Position numbers and translations under genes: made by a program. From Desulfobulbaceae bacterium (GTDB lineage: Bacteria; Desulfobacterota; Desulfobulbia; Desulfobulbales; Desulfurivibrionaceae), in assembly GCA_003517965.1 (NCBI GenBank), contig DOZO01000004.1, positions 1 to 18,059 of the forward strand: DNA of 18,059 nt, given 5' to 3'. Below are positions 1-10,600 of this stretch, one piece after another. How positions within the stretch are numbered: position 1 is the stretch's first letter; each line of letters starts with the position of its first letter. The notes beneath the pieces were generated by a model. It was not told where the DNA came from. It was given only the letters and a program-made list of their open reading frames with translations, and ran no database searches.

Positions 1-809
1 CCTACTTCAAGATGCTAAGAAATCCTCCTCATGGGTACGGCAAGCATTTCAACCCCTGTATAGATTGCAAGATATTCATGCTGCGTGAGGCCAAACGGCT
101 GATGCCGGAATTTTCGGCCTCTTTTCTGATTACCGGGGAGGTGATAGGTCAGCGGCCAATGTCCCAGCGGCGCGACACCCTGCGGGTAATCGAGCGAGAC
201 AGCGGCTGCACGGGCATCCTGCTGCGACCCTTATGTGCCAAAACTCAGGAACCGACCGTGGCGGAACTTTCAGGGCTGGTGGATCGGGAGCTGCTTCTTG
301 ATTTTAACGGCAGAGGGAGGCAGCCGCAAATACAGCTGGCCAAAAGTTTTGGCATCATGGATTATCCCAGTCCGGCTGGTGGTTGTGTTCTTGCCGAGCG
401 GGACCAGGCAAAAAGGATCGCCTGGTATTTTGCCCGTTATCCTCAGCTCAGGCTTAATGATATTCGTCGGCTTCTCTTTGGTCGTCATTTTCAGTTGCCG
501 CATGGGGGCTGGCTTGTCCTTGGTCGCGATGAAGCTGAGAATGCGCGGCTTGAAGTGCTTTGTGACCCAGGTGATTTTCTGGTGCATATGCCGGAGCGGT
601 CTGGGCCAATGGGGGTTTTACATGCTGCTGGGCACCCGGACGATTTAACGGCGGCAGCAGGTTTGGTGATTCGCTTCGGCAAGAAGATGGTCGGGGAGTC
701 TGCCGCGGCAGAAGTGTTGCTCAAGTCCAGGAAAGAAGAGTGCCGTTTGACAGCAGAACCGCTTGCCGATGAACTTTTTCAGGGTTGGTCCCTGCAGGCT
801 GGCGATTGA
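1..809 (+). CDS. MnmA/ThiI-like tRNA thiolation protein, C-terminal part (5' truncated by window edge)
   Basis: The reading frame is already open at base 3, so the N-terminal part, expected to hold the PP-loop ATP-pyrophosphatase motif, lies off the left edge. Numbering from the ATG at 12, there is a conserved NPCIDCKIFML segment with Cys16 and Cys19, a GQRPMSQRRDTL stretch near residue 46, and a third cysteine in PSPAGGCVL (Cys125). MnmA-type enzymes thiolate U34 of tRNA in the cytoplasm using a pair of cysteines, so these residues are candidates for sulfur transfer. The C-terminal part (about residues 155-180, GRHF...VLGRDEAEN) resembles the NFACT-R (DUF814) module found in some paralogs of this group. 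It sits upstream of a tRNA gene on the same strand, and I see no strong terminator between them. Family assignment is from recalled motifs; the exact substrate is uncertain. Confidence 0.7.
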   Translation, partial: YFKMLRNPPHGYGKHFNPCIDCKIFMLREAKRLMPEFSASFLITGEVIGQRPMSQRRDTLRVIERDSGCTGILLRPLCAKTQEPTVAELSGLVDRELLLDFNGRGRQPQIQLAKSFGIMDYPSPAGGCVLAERDQAKRIAWYFARYPQLRLNDIRRLLFGRHFQLPHGGWLVLGRDEAENARLEVLCDPGDFLVHMPERSGPMGVLHAAGHPDDLTAAAGLVIRFGKKMVGESAAAEVLLKSRKEECRLTAEPLADELFQGWSLQAGD

Positions 810-887
810 TTACCGGGTATTGAGAGCGTAAGTTTTAACGGTTTTGATGTTTGCCGCAGGGGAAGAGCTTGACACTTCTGGGTAAAG

Positions 888-915
888 TTGATAGATGCAA
901 AACATTGTTTAGAAT
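888..915 (+). promoter_or_regulatory. Probable sigma70 promoter of the tRNA-Thr gene
   Basis: TTGATA at 888-893 and TAGAAT at 910-915 are each 5/6 matches to the -35 and -10 consensus, with a 16-base spacer. Transcription would start near 922 and give a leader of about 26 bases before the mature tRNA. A perfect TTGACA also occurs at 869-874, but its best partner 17 bases downstream (TAGATG, 892-897) is poor. Confidence 0.5.
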
Positions 916-947
916 GTGGGAAGTATCGTTATTCTGCAAAGTATAAT

Positions 948-1023
<76 letters not shown>

Positions 1024-1031
1024 GTAATAGC

Positions 1032-1064
1032 AAGGGTTTCCGGGTAATTCTGGAAGCCCTTTTT
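1032..1064 (+). terminator. Rho-independent terminator after tRNA-Thr
   Basis: A 12-base stem (1032-1043 with 1050-1061, containing two G-T wobbles) closes a 6-base loop. It is followed by a run of T residues to 1064. It lies 9 bases after the tRNA CCA and ends its transcript. Confidence 0.85.
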
Positions 1065-1160
1065 GCGTCAAACCTCATTTTGTCCAACCCCTGTCCAACT
1101 TTTTATTTTTTTTGATTCCCCTTTTAGATTGTCGCGAAATACCCAGGCTCAAAATTCGCC

Positions 1161-1520
1161 ATGACCAATGTGCCATCGGAGATACTTGTCAGGTTTGACG
1201 CGCGCCTGGTAACTTTGGCTAAAGTCGATCTGTTGATTATCGACGACTTCGGCCTGAAACCATTGCGTTCTCCCCAGGATGAAGACTTCCACGGCCTGAT
1301 CGCCGAACGCTACGAACGGAAAGGAACGATCATCACCAGCAACCTGGATCTTTCAGAATGGGGCGATGCTTTTCCCAACAAACTCCTCGGCGCCGCCACC
1401 GTTTATCGTATTCGCCACGGCGCCTACAACGTAATTCTGGACGGCAAGAGTGTCAGGTCAGAAAAATCACCGCCCAACACATCAAAATCAACCATTGAAA
1501 AAGGAGGAAAAAACAACTAA
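1161..1520 (+). pseudogene. istB: IstB-like transposition ATPase, C-terminal fragment
   Basis: IstB is the AAA+ helper ATPase of IS21 transposition. This 119-codon fragment contains the Walker B region (VDLLIIDDFG, about residues 23-32), the conserved QDEDFHGLIAERYERKGTIITSNL block with its sensor-1-like TSN, and the terminal LGAATVYRIRHGAYNVILDGKS motif. The Walker A motif and the whole N-terminal domain of a normal protein of about 250 residues are missing. Residues before about 14 do not look like IstB, which places a deletion junction near 1195-1205. No convincing ribosome binding site precedes the ATG. It is convergent with the giant gene, whose 3' end lies in the same element's terminus. 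A non-functional remnant is the simplest reading. Confidence 0.8.
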
Positions 1521-1560
1521 GTTTTCACCCATCCGAGACCCAAAGTCGGCCACCTCAGGT

Positions 1561-1611
1561 GGCTCCATTACGGGCGATCACGGACTGGCTCCATTAGGGT
1601 GTTCATTGACA
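1561..1611. repeat. IS21 right terminal repeats
   Basis: Two direct copies of GGCTCCATTA lie 26 bases apart (1561-1570 and 1587-1596). They precede the terminal tip GGTGTTCATTGACA (1598-1611). Multiple terminal repeats that bind IstA are typical of this family. A short perfect hairpin, GCCACC-TCA-GGTGGC, lies just inside at 1549-1563. Confidence 0.65.
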
Positions 1612-4600
1612 CTCCGCACTGTATCCGTTCTTTCCAAGATGTGCGGCTTCAGCATCCACCATGGCGGCAACCGCCTCCGCCTCAGTCTCGTGCAGGGAAA
1701 TCATATTGCCGTCCGGCCCGACTACTTTCCAAGTGTCATTCTCTTCCTTGAGGCTGAACCCCTTCCCGGATTGATCCAGGTCGATCAGATAGTCGTTGGC
1801 CTCGTCGTATGCCTCCCGATTTTCCTTCCGCAAGGACTGAACAAAGGTCACGAAATCTTTGCCAAGTATCTCCTGCTCTTTAGTAAACCGGACATCCCGC
1901 CTTGCAAGTGCTGCCTGTAACACCCGCCCAGCAGCCGCGAATTTCTTGAAATAGTATTCTGGGGTGGAAAACAACCGGTCAAGGAAGGTTGAATCTGTCT
2001 TGCCCCGTTTCTTCACGGTGATGGAGCCCATGGTCTTGGCGGTTTCTTCCAGGTTCTCCAGGGACATAGGGGAGGTTTTGGAGAACATCGGGCCATCGGT
2101 CTTTTTTGTTTGTGCGCTCAACAGATACTTCTCATTCTTCCCCTTGAATCCAGTTAGCAGATGTGCTATACTAACACTATTAGGGCCAGCCGCAGGCCGG
2201 TGGATGCTCCCTTCCGAGGAAGGGGTGGCCCCGGAGATACCGGCTGGTTCTTCTATTTCAAAGGCTTGGTGGTCGTAAAGTCCTACCGTCCCGTCCCACC
2301 GCTCTTTCGCTGTCAATTTAACTGCAAACCACTTGCCTCCGATATTTAAGGGTGCAACGTAGGTATGCACCTGGCGCATATTGTCATCTGCCGGGTCGTG
2401 CGGATTTCTTGCTATTCTCGCCGCATTTTCAATTAGTTCCCGCATGGCAACAATCGCCTTGACGTTTTCCTCTCCTTTGTGAGCAAACCCATGAGTTGCA
2501 CCCTTAACCGTCAACCCAATGTCTTGCCCGGTACTGGTATTGTGGATGGTCTTTCCTCCAGTTTCGGCGGCCAGGGCTGCGAGCATCTCTTTTAGGTACT
2601 CGCGCGCATTTCTCCTGGCTTCCCTCGGAGTCATCCCGGCTATCTCGTCACCACGGAGATACACAGCCTGAATCTTCTCAGACAAATTATCCTGATCTTT
2701 TGAATACGCCGAGGCAAGATCGCCAACCGTTAAAGAATCCTTAACAGTTGCCTGATCCGCCATACCCTTCACACCCTGAGTGAACAATGCCACCAGATCA
2801 TCGGTGGTGAAGTTCTTCATGGGGATACCCATTCGCATCAGCCACATGCGGATATTGGCGATGATCTTCTTGAACAGGGATGTCTCGTGGTTGGCTTTGT
2901 TCTGGACGAAATACATCAGGGCTTCTTCGCGCACCTGGCTTTCTGGCGTGAAATTGCCACTCAAAAGCATCCGCTGAATCTGTTCGACCCGATAATTCCC
3001 AACAGGTAGCCGATCCATTTCCGCACGGAGCTGTTTTTCGGTTCTCGGAACCGCCTTGAAAGCGTCTTGCACCCGATAGTCATATTTTTGTCTGGCTTCA
3101 AACTGGTCAAGGATCGCGTCGTACTGTTTGGCGAAGGTGGGGTCTTCCTTCATTAGGGCATGACCGCCCTCATGAAGCATGATGTATTTTGCGTCGCCTT
3201 CAGTGATATGGTCGGCTACCAGCCATAACTTGCCAGTTTTTTTAATATACATCCCGACGGTGACGCCATCTTGGGAGTAGAGGGTCTTGACAATATCTGA
3301 TTCTGTAAGTATTCTGTCTTGAAAGCTAAGGACACCCTCACCTCTCATCTGACGCCTGACATCGTTCAGGGTGGGCAAATGGAGCCGTTGGATCAAGTGA
3401 GAGTCCTTGGCTTTTTCTGTATCCACATACAACAAATTCCCTTTGTCTATCTGCTCTTGCACCCAACTTTCCCCGTCTTTACCGTAAATGCTCTTGATAG
3501 AATTTACGATATTACGTCCAGCCCCGATTGCTATATGAACAGGGACAACAACAGGAGACCCTTTAGAATTAACTACCTCTGTGAGAATAACAACAGAATC
3601 ATTAGGATGGGTGTCTGATCTTAAAATGGCAAGCGGACTATAAATATCACGGTGAACCTGAAGAAGACTCTCAAGGGTTAAGCTGCCCTCATGTTTTCCG
3701 TCCATAACTTTGTTAAGGATTTTTCCAGAAACAACCAAAGGAACCTGCTTGGCACCAAGTGCCACAAGCGGAGAAGGCGTGTCCCCAACAGTTACAGTGG
3801 CATAATTTTCTACGCTGAGTAATTTTTTCTTACTCAACAAAGAACCACCACCGCCCGGCATCTCCGCCTCAGTCTGTACGATATTAACCTTACCCAGCGC
3901 GGTCAGCTTGTCAAAGCCACGGCCCAGGAAGCTGCGGAGTTCGGTCTTTACTTGCTCTATGGTGGTGCCGGTGGATGCTTCTTGATCAGCTAATCTTGAA
4001 AAAGATGTTTGAACTTGCCACGCAGTTGGTCTGATACCTGCTTCTTGTGCATCCGCAAGGATTCTATCTCGGAGGGAGTCAAGCGAAGGTTGTCGGAGGA
4101 TGAACCTGCCTTCTTTTTCGGTGAGGGCTTCGATTCTTCCGGCGGTGTTGAACTCGTAGAGGAAGTTTTCAAGTTTTTCACGGCTGAATTTCTCCTCAAG
4201 TTTGGTGATGGTTTCACTTCTGATAGATAGTTTATTACCAAGGATGCCGGATGTCAAGGCCGAAACATCAACCACCTTGCCGCCATTCGACTCCACGAAG
4301 AATCTTAGTTCGGCTATTGTCCCGCCCTGGCCGATAGCGTCATCCAGCAGGATATATTCTCTGCCGCTTTCGATCTTACCGGCAAACTCAGGGCGCAGGG
4401 CCAACCGTAAGGGCGAGTCCTTTTGGGTGCGATGTGGCTCGTTGGTCTGGACAACATCGGTATTCACCTCAAAGCCAGCGTCGCCAAACACTTCCGCCAG
4501 GGCGCGGGGTATCGCGTTGCGGCCCACCGCCTCCATTGCATGAGGTGCAAGCACAATGGCGTCTGGGTGTCGCTGCTTCATCTCTTTGATCTTAGCCGGG

Positions 4601-7600
4601 CTTACCAGGTCAGCAACAACCCGTCCCGCAGCCCCAATATCACCCGCTTTGGCCGCCTCGTAATCAGGGTGGCTTTTCATCTTATTCAGAGTGGTGTGCG
4701 TGGTGGCGTTCGGAAAATCGTCTGGCCAGGCGGTCTTGTTGGCTCTGGAGTAAAGAGGATCACCACCTTCCCACGTCGAGAAGTCTTCTTTGTCTTCATC
4801 AAGGAAGCCACTATTTAACATCGCCCAAACATCATCTGGGAGATCCGCGTACAACATCTTACCGTACTCGTAAGGATCACCTTCGATCTTGGAATGTTTT
4901 GATCCAACACCGCGCCCTGCAAGGAAATCACCCCGGCTATTTTTGCTTTTTGCATTCCACTGCTTCTCTATTTTTTCCTTATCTTGCCCGCTATTTTGGA
5001 GCCTGGCAAGTACCTCGGCATGTTCTTTTCGTGCATCCTCAAGCCGCTTGTCGCCGTCAAACCCCTTGGCCAACTGCGCCTTTGCCGTTTCAGCGGAAGA
5101 GACATGCTGTTTCTGCCGAGCAATAAGTCGTGCCTGTATGTCGCTTTCTTTGTTGGCTACTGCGTTGAGCATGTTGTTCATGCGGGTGACAAAGCCTGTT
5201 GCGGAAAAATCCTCGCTGTGGAGATAAATGATGTTCGGTCTGGCCAGGATGTCAAAGTCTGCATAAGTTTGGATAGAAGCAAGGTCAGGAGTGAACCAGT
5301 AATGAAACTGCCCGCCGTCAAGGTCAAAAGTTACCCCCTTGAATTTAACCGAGAGATTCCTGTCCTTGATCCCCCCATACAGCGCTGCGGCCAGCTTTTT
5401 CTTGGCCTTCTCCATCGCCTTCTGATTCTTTTCTTCGGCCTCTGCGACCTCCTTCTTGTTCACCCCGGTTGCCTCTGGCACAGCCACCAGCTTGGGGGCG
5501 AATACCTCGCCATTCACCTCTACCTGCCAAGGATCATTCTCGTGTTTCTTGATCAGGGCAACATCCTTCTCAATGTCCTTCAGCCGTGCCTCATAGTTAT
5601 CATTGAACGAGGCGGCTTGCCGAACGATCTGCTCCTGGTTGAATCGTTGCGATTGCCAGCCGCGTTTCTGTGCCGCTATCTTGTCGATCTCTTTCCGTAG
5701 TTTAATCTCGTCAAGGATCAGCGGGTTCCCGGAGGCCGCAGCTTTCATCTCTGCCGCGTTGGCTGCCTCTCCCGAAGCATCTTCAATCATCTCGCCCCAG
5801 GCGTGGCCGCCACCGCGAAGCTGCTCGACCACCTTGGCCTTGCGCTCGATTACCTGCCATCTTCTGGTGTCTAAAGATTCCTTGGTCGCATAGCGGTATA
5901 TGCCGACCTCAAACTTCTTTCCGGTGCGCAAGGACTCCTCAAAAAACTCGTTCCCCTGCCGGATAATCCGGCCTTCTCGCTGCTCAAGGTCAGAAGGACG
6001 CCATGGCGCGTCAAGATGGTGCAAAGCGACCAACTTGTTTTGCACATTCATTCCGGCGCCCATTTTCATGGTCGATCCCATCAGAACTCTGATCTGTCCA
6101 GACCGGACTTTACCGAATAACTCTTCTTTCTGGGCATCAGTATTGGCATCATGGATAAAGGCAATCTCGCCCTCCTTCATCCCCCCGGCAATCAGCTTGG
6201 CCTTAACATCATCGTAAACTGAGAAGTTTGAGTCGGCGGCGATCAGGTCGGCAAAGGTGTATTTATCCATCTTGGCGACAGCCTTCTCGTACTCCTCCTC
6301 GATTGCCTCAAGTTTCTCCCCTTGTGCTGTTTCCAGCAGCCCCTCAAGCCTGGCAATCTCAGCCCGGTCAGCGGCGATTTTCTGTTTCTGTTTTGATGCT
6401 GCTTTTTTGGGCACAGACAAGTCGCAGAAAATAAGCTGGGTGCCTTTCTTGTCTGCCCACTCTTGATTGATCTTTAAGACATTACCAACAGCAAGGTTGA
6501 CTTTCGACCCGGCATAGTCAGGCAGTGATTCGTTGATGAGGCGAATGTCCAGAGACCCCTTCATTGCCTCTCCGGTAGCCGTGAGCGGGTTATCTTCTCT
6601 GGGGTCTTTCGGCATATTGTCCATGCGGTGGATGATCCACTGCATAAAACTGGCCTGCAAAGGCGATCTCTCGGCAACCACAAGCTCAGGCTTGCCGCCT
6701 TTCACGTCCGGCACCGGCCATATCTCGCCTTTAGCGGTAGCCATAGCAACAAGGTTCTTCTGGGTAATCACGTCGCTGAAATCTTTGTAGATTCCCATCA
6801 TGCCAGGGATATTAATGAACCCCCGAAAACTGGACTGTAATCGGTATCTGGTGCCGGTCGGGTCAACCTCCCAATCGGCGGAGACATCAGCGAACATCCC
6901 GGCCCACTGGTCAAAATGCTTGATGCCCATATCCTGCATCCGGCCATAATCCAGATAGCGCATCATGGTGTACATTTCGGCAATGGTATTTGAGACAGGG
7001 GTGCCAGTCATAAAGAACACGCCACGCCCGTTGTTCTTCTCCAGGATATATTGAGTCTTGACGAACATATCAAAGGCTTTCTTGCTGCCTTGCGGGTCGC
7101 CCAGGCCGGAAACTCGGGTGCGCTTGGTGACGTAAAACAGGTTCTTGAACTCGTGGGCCTCATCGGTGAAGAGAGCGTCAACGCCTAACTCGGAGAAGTC
7201 GACCACATCGTCCTTCGGCTTGTCGGCTATGGCTTTCAGCTTCTCTTTGAGCCGGTCGCGGGATTTCTCCGCCTGCTTTACCGACCAGGAGGATTTTCCT
7301 TCCGCTGACCTCATTGCCTTGATAGCCTCGTCATATTGAGCGATCTGATCCTGGTAGAACATCGCCTCATAGTCAGAGGGAGACTTGATAAAGCCGAAGG
7401 ATGAGTGCGCCATCAGAACCGCGTCCCAATCGCCAGTGGCGATCCGGCCCACGAACTCCATCCTTTTCGTCTTGGAAAAATCAGCCTTTCCAACGGTTAA
7501 AACATTGGCGCCGGGGTAGAGCTTTTGGAAGTCAACCGACCATTGAGCGACAAGATGATTCGGCACCACATAGATAGGCTTTTTTATCAGGCCCATCCGC

Positions 7601-10600
7601 CGGAGTTCCATGCCGGTTGCGATTGCAGCAAACGTCTTCCCCGATCCGACGACATGATCAAGCAAACCCTTCCCTTTCTGGATCATCCGCCAAACAACAT
7701 TCTTCTGATGCTCGCGGAGCTGGTTGTCCCGCGTCTTGTCGGCATTGATCACACCCATACCCGGGAAGATCATATGCCCACCGTCAAACTTTAGCTCGAC
7801 GTTGGTGTTTACTTTATCGTTGAACACCTCTGCCATCCCCATTGCCCGATCCATATCAGCCAGCATCCAGTCGCTGAAAGCACGTTCAATTTCGGTCGCC
7901 TTGATCTGGGCGATTGAGGTCTCATCTTTGTTAAGTATCCGTCTTTTGTCAGCGTCCAGATCGTAAACAGCAATATCTTTAACCTCAAGCAACCGACCGA
8001 AGATTTCCGATGCCGACATCCTGGCGGTGTCATACTGTGATGCAGACCCACCGTGTCGCTGGATTGACCACAACCCTGCCTTACTGTGATGCTGAACACT
8101 CATTGGCTGCCCAAGAACATCAGAGGCAAAGCCTTCATAATACTTACCCGGCATCCATGCGGCGCCGATCTTGAATTGAATTTTCTCAGGCGGAACATCT
8201 GCTGGCTGTACCTTTTCAAGGGCGGCGATATTTCTGGGCAGACCCGCTTCTTTTGCTTGCGCCAGCTTCTTTTTCACGTTTCCGGAAAGATAATTGTCGG
8301 CGGTCTCCCACATCTCTGTTGCGGGGTCAACAAAGATCACCCCCTCAAGCTCTTCCGCCGCCGTCATCTCCGTGGCCCCATATAAACTGGCCACCTTGCT
8401 AAGGTCGAGAAAGCCATCCTCGCGCAGGACGATGACCAAGGCTTCTTTCGCATCTGCCGCAGACGTGGCTGCACGGTACGGCTGCCTGGTGCGCACGGTA
8501 AAGATGGCCGCTTTCTTGGCACTTGGTTTTCGCGCCTTCTCACCAGTTTTTTTGGCAACCAGCGGCGAAAGGCCCTTGTCGAACTTCACCTCAAGAGATC
8601 GCAACAAAGGGAAGTCGGTTGGGTCGTCATTAAGAATCTGGCTGTTTGCGGTTTCGCTGATATACCCAAACTCAGACACAAACTTGTCGTAAGCACTATT
8701 CAGTTGACGGCGGAGTGCCTCCATATTTCCAGAGTCATCAAGCTCGGCACGGATCAGCCGCCGCACGGCATCCCTAAGCCGCATCATCCCAGCAAACCGC
8801 TCAAGCCGCTTGCCTTCGATGGGTTTATCCGCATATAGCACCGGCTCGAATACCGTTTCGCCGTTTACATCAGGTCGGCGGCGGACTGCCTGGCCTTTGT
8901 CGTCTATTGTGTAGCCGTATGGTCGGGCAAAGCCTGGGTTGGAAACAATGATGCTTGACTTCTCAACTTCCGCGATCTGGCCTTTCTTATAGATTTTCTC
9001 CGGCAGCCGCTCAATCGCACTCGCCAGAGCATCCTCAATACTTTCTCCTTCCCGTGCAATCAGGCCGGGCACCGCATCATAAGCCCCATCCTTAATCTCC
9101 CCAGGAAAGAGCTTGTTCGGCGCAAGATCGCCAAGCATCATTTCTGGATGATTAGCAAAGTATTGATTGATGTCGTATTTCACGCCATCCTTGCCTGTTA
9201 CACGATAAATCTGTTGCCAGTCTTTCCCGCCCCTTGGCTCCCCCTTGGCTCTCTTGCGCAGGAAGATAATATCGGTGGTTACTTCGGTTCCGGCGTTGCC
9301 CTTAAAGGCATTATTCGGCAAGCGGATCGCGCCAAGCAGGTCTGCCTTCTCAGACAGCCATAACCGTTGGGCACCTCCGGCCTTGTCCATCATCGAAGAC
9401 GACACAACCATAGCCAGCAGTCCATCTTCACGGAGAGCAATCAGGCTTTTGGCAAAGAAATAGTTGTGGATGGAGAAGGATTTAAGCCCAGGGTGTTGTG
9501 CGTCAAACAAGGTTTTTGAGCCAAACGGAGGATTGCCGAGGGCCAGGTCAAACGACCCTGGAGTGATGGTAAAATCCTGAAAGCCTGAATGGATGACTGT
9601 CTGCTGCGGATAGAGTAATTTGGCGATGGCGGAGGTGGTTTTGTCGATCTCGACTGCGGTGATCTTTGACTTGCCCTTTATCCCTGTGGGCATCAGGCCG
9701 ATGAAGTTCCCTGCGCCAACCGACGGCTCAAGAATCTTACCCCCGGTGAACCCAAGGCGGGCCAAGCCCTTATATATCCCCCCGATTATGGCGGTGCTGG
9801 TGTAATGAGCATCCTGGGTGGTTGACCTGGCGGCCTCGTAATCTTCCTTGGACAGGAGCGCTTTAAGCTCACTGGCCTCAGATTCCCATCCAGCGGCAAC
9901 CGTTCCATCTGGTCGGTAAAAGGCTTGGGGGATTCCGCCCCAGCCAACATACCTGGCGAGAACGGCCTGCTCTTCCTGCGTGGCATGGCGATTTCCAATC
10001 TCGCCCACGAGCTTGATTGCGTCGAGGTTGCCGCGAAACTTAGTCTTTGCCCCACCCTGGCCGAGCTTGCCGGTGATCCGAAAATCTACAGGCTGAACAT
10101 CTCCGACCTGGCTATCTCTTCCGCCTCGAAGTCCATCATCCCGCTTTTGATCAGTGACTCTTCCATTGCCCTTGCCGCTGTCGCTTTCTGCTCGCAGAAC
10201 TTCAGCAGTTCCCCAGAGAGTCGCAGGTCTTTGTATTTTTTTGGGTCTTTGTCCTTCAGGTATATCTTCATCATTTCCGCGTATCTGGTCATGGTCGGCC
10301 TCCTTTTCTTTATTATCAGACACTTTTGGGGCCGCGTCAACATCTTTAGGGCCGCTCTCCGCAGCCAAAGATGATAACGTTTTGTCGGCCTCAATCGCCG
10401 CATCAACATCAGAACCATCAACATAAGCGTAGTCGCTCATCCCTTTTGCGTCAAACCCCGGCCATGACCGCACCGCATTATAGAACGACTTGAGGTATGG
10501 CTTAATCGCGTCGCCCAGGTCAGCAACCATCGCCTTAGAGTAAGCCCCAAAGGTTCTGGCCCCAGCCTCGATATGGTAGCCAGCCAGGGTGATACCTGCC

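Larger units (their letters stand above)
1128..1611 (+). mobile_element. IS21-family insertion sequence remnant (right end)
   Basis: This is the right-hand part of an IS21-family element. It holds the 3' half of istB and then a non-coding tail with the features of an IS21 terminus: repeated GGCTCCATTA boxes at 1561-1570 and 1587-1596, and a tip whose reverse strand reads TGTCAATGAACACC (1598-1611). istA, the first half of istB and the left terminus are absent. The left boundary is uncertain: recognisable IstB sequence starts near 1195-1205, and 1128-1195 may be a rearranged fragment. The element cannot transpose by itself. Confidence 0.75.

Noticed and set aside
942..947. TATAAT directly before the tRNA
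   Set aside because: It touches the mature tRNA 5' end, so transcription would start inside the tRNA. The pair at 888-915 is better placed.
1450..1920. 156-codon plus-strand frame spanning the IS end and the giant gene
   Set aside because: It crosses the IS boundary, is out of frame with istB, and overlaps coding sequence antisense. It has no recognisable features.
1964..9805. Many plus-strand open frames of 60-240 codons opposite the giant gene
   Set aside because: They are antisense shadows: no ribosome binding sites, no recognisable domains, compositions typical of reverse-strand translation of a coding region.
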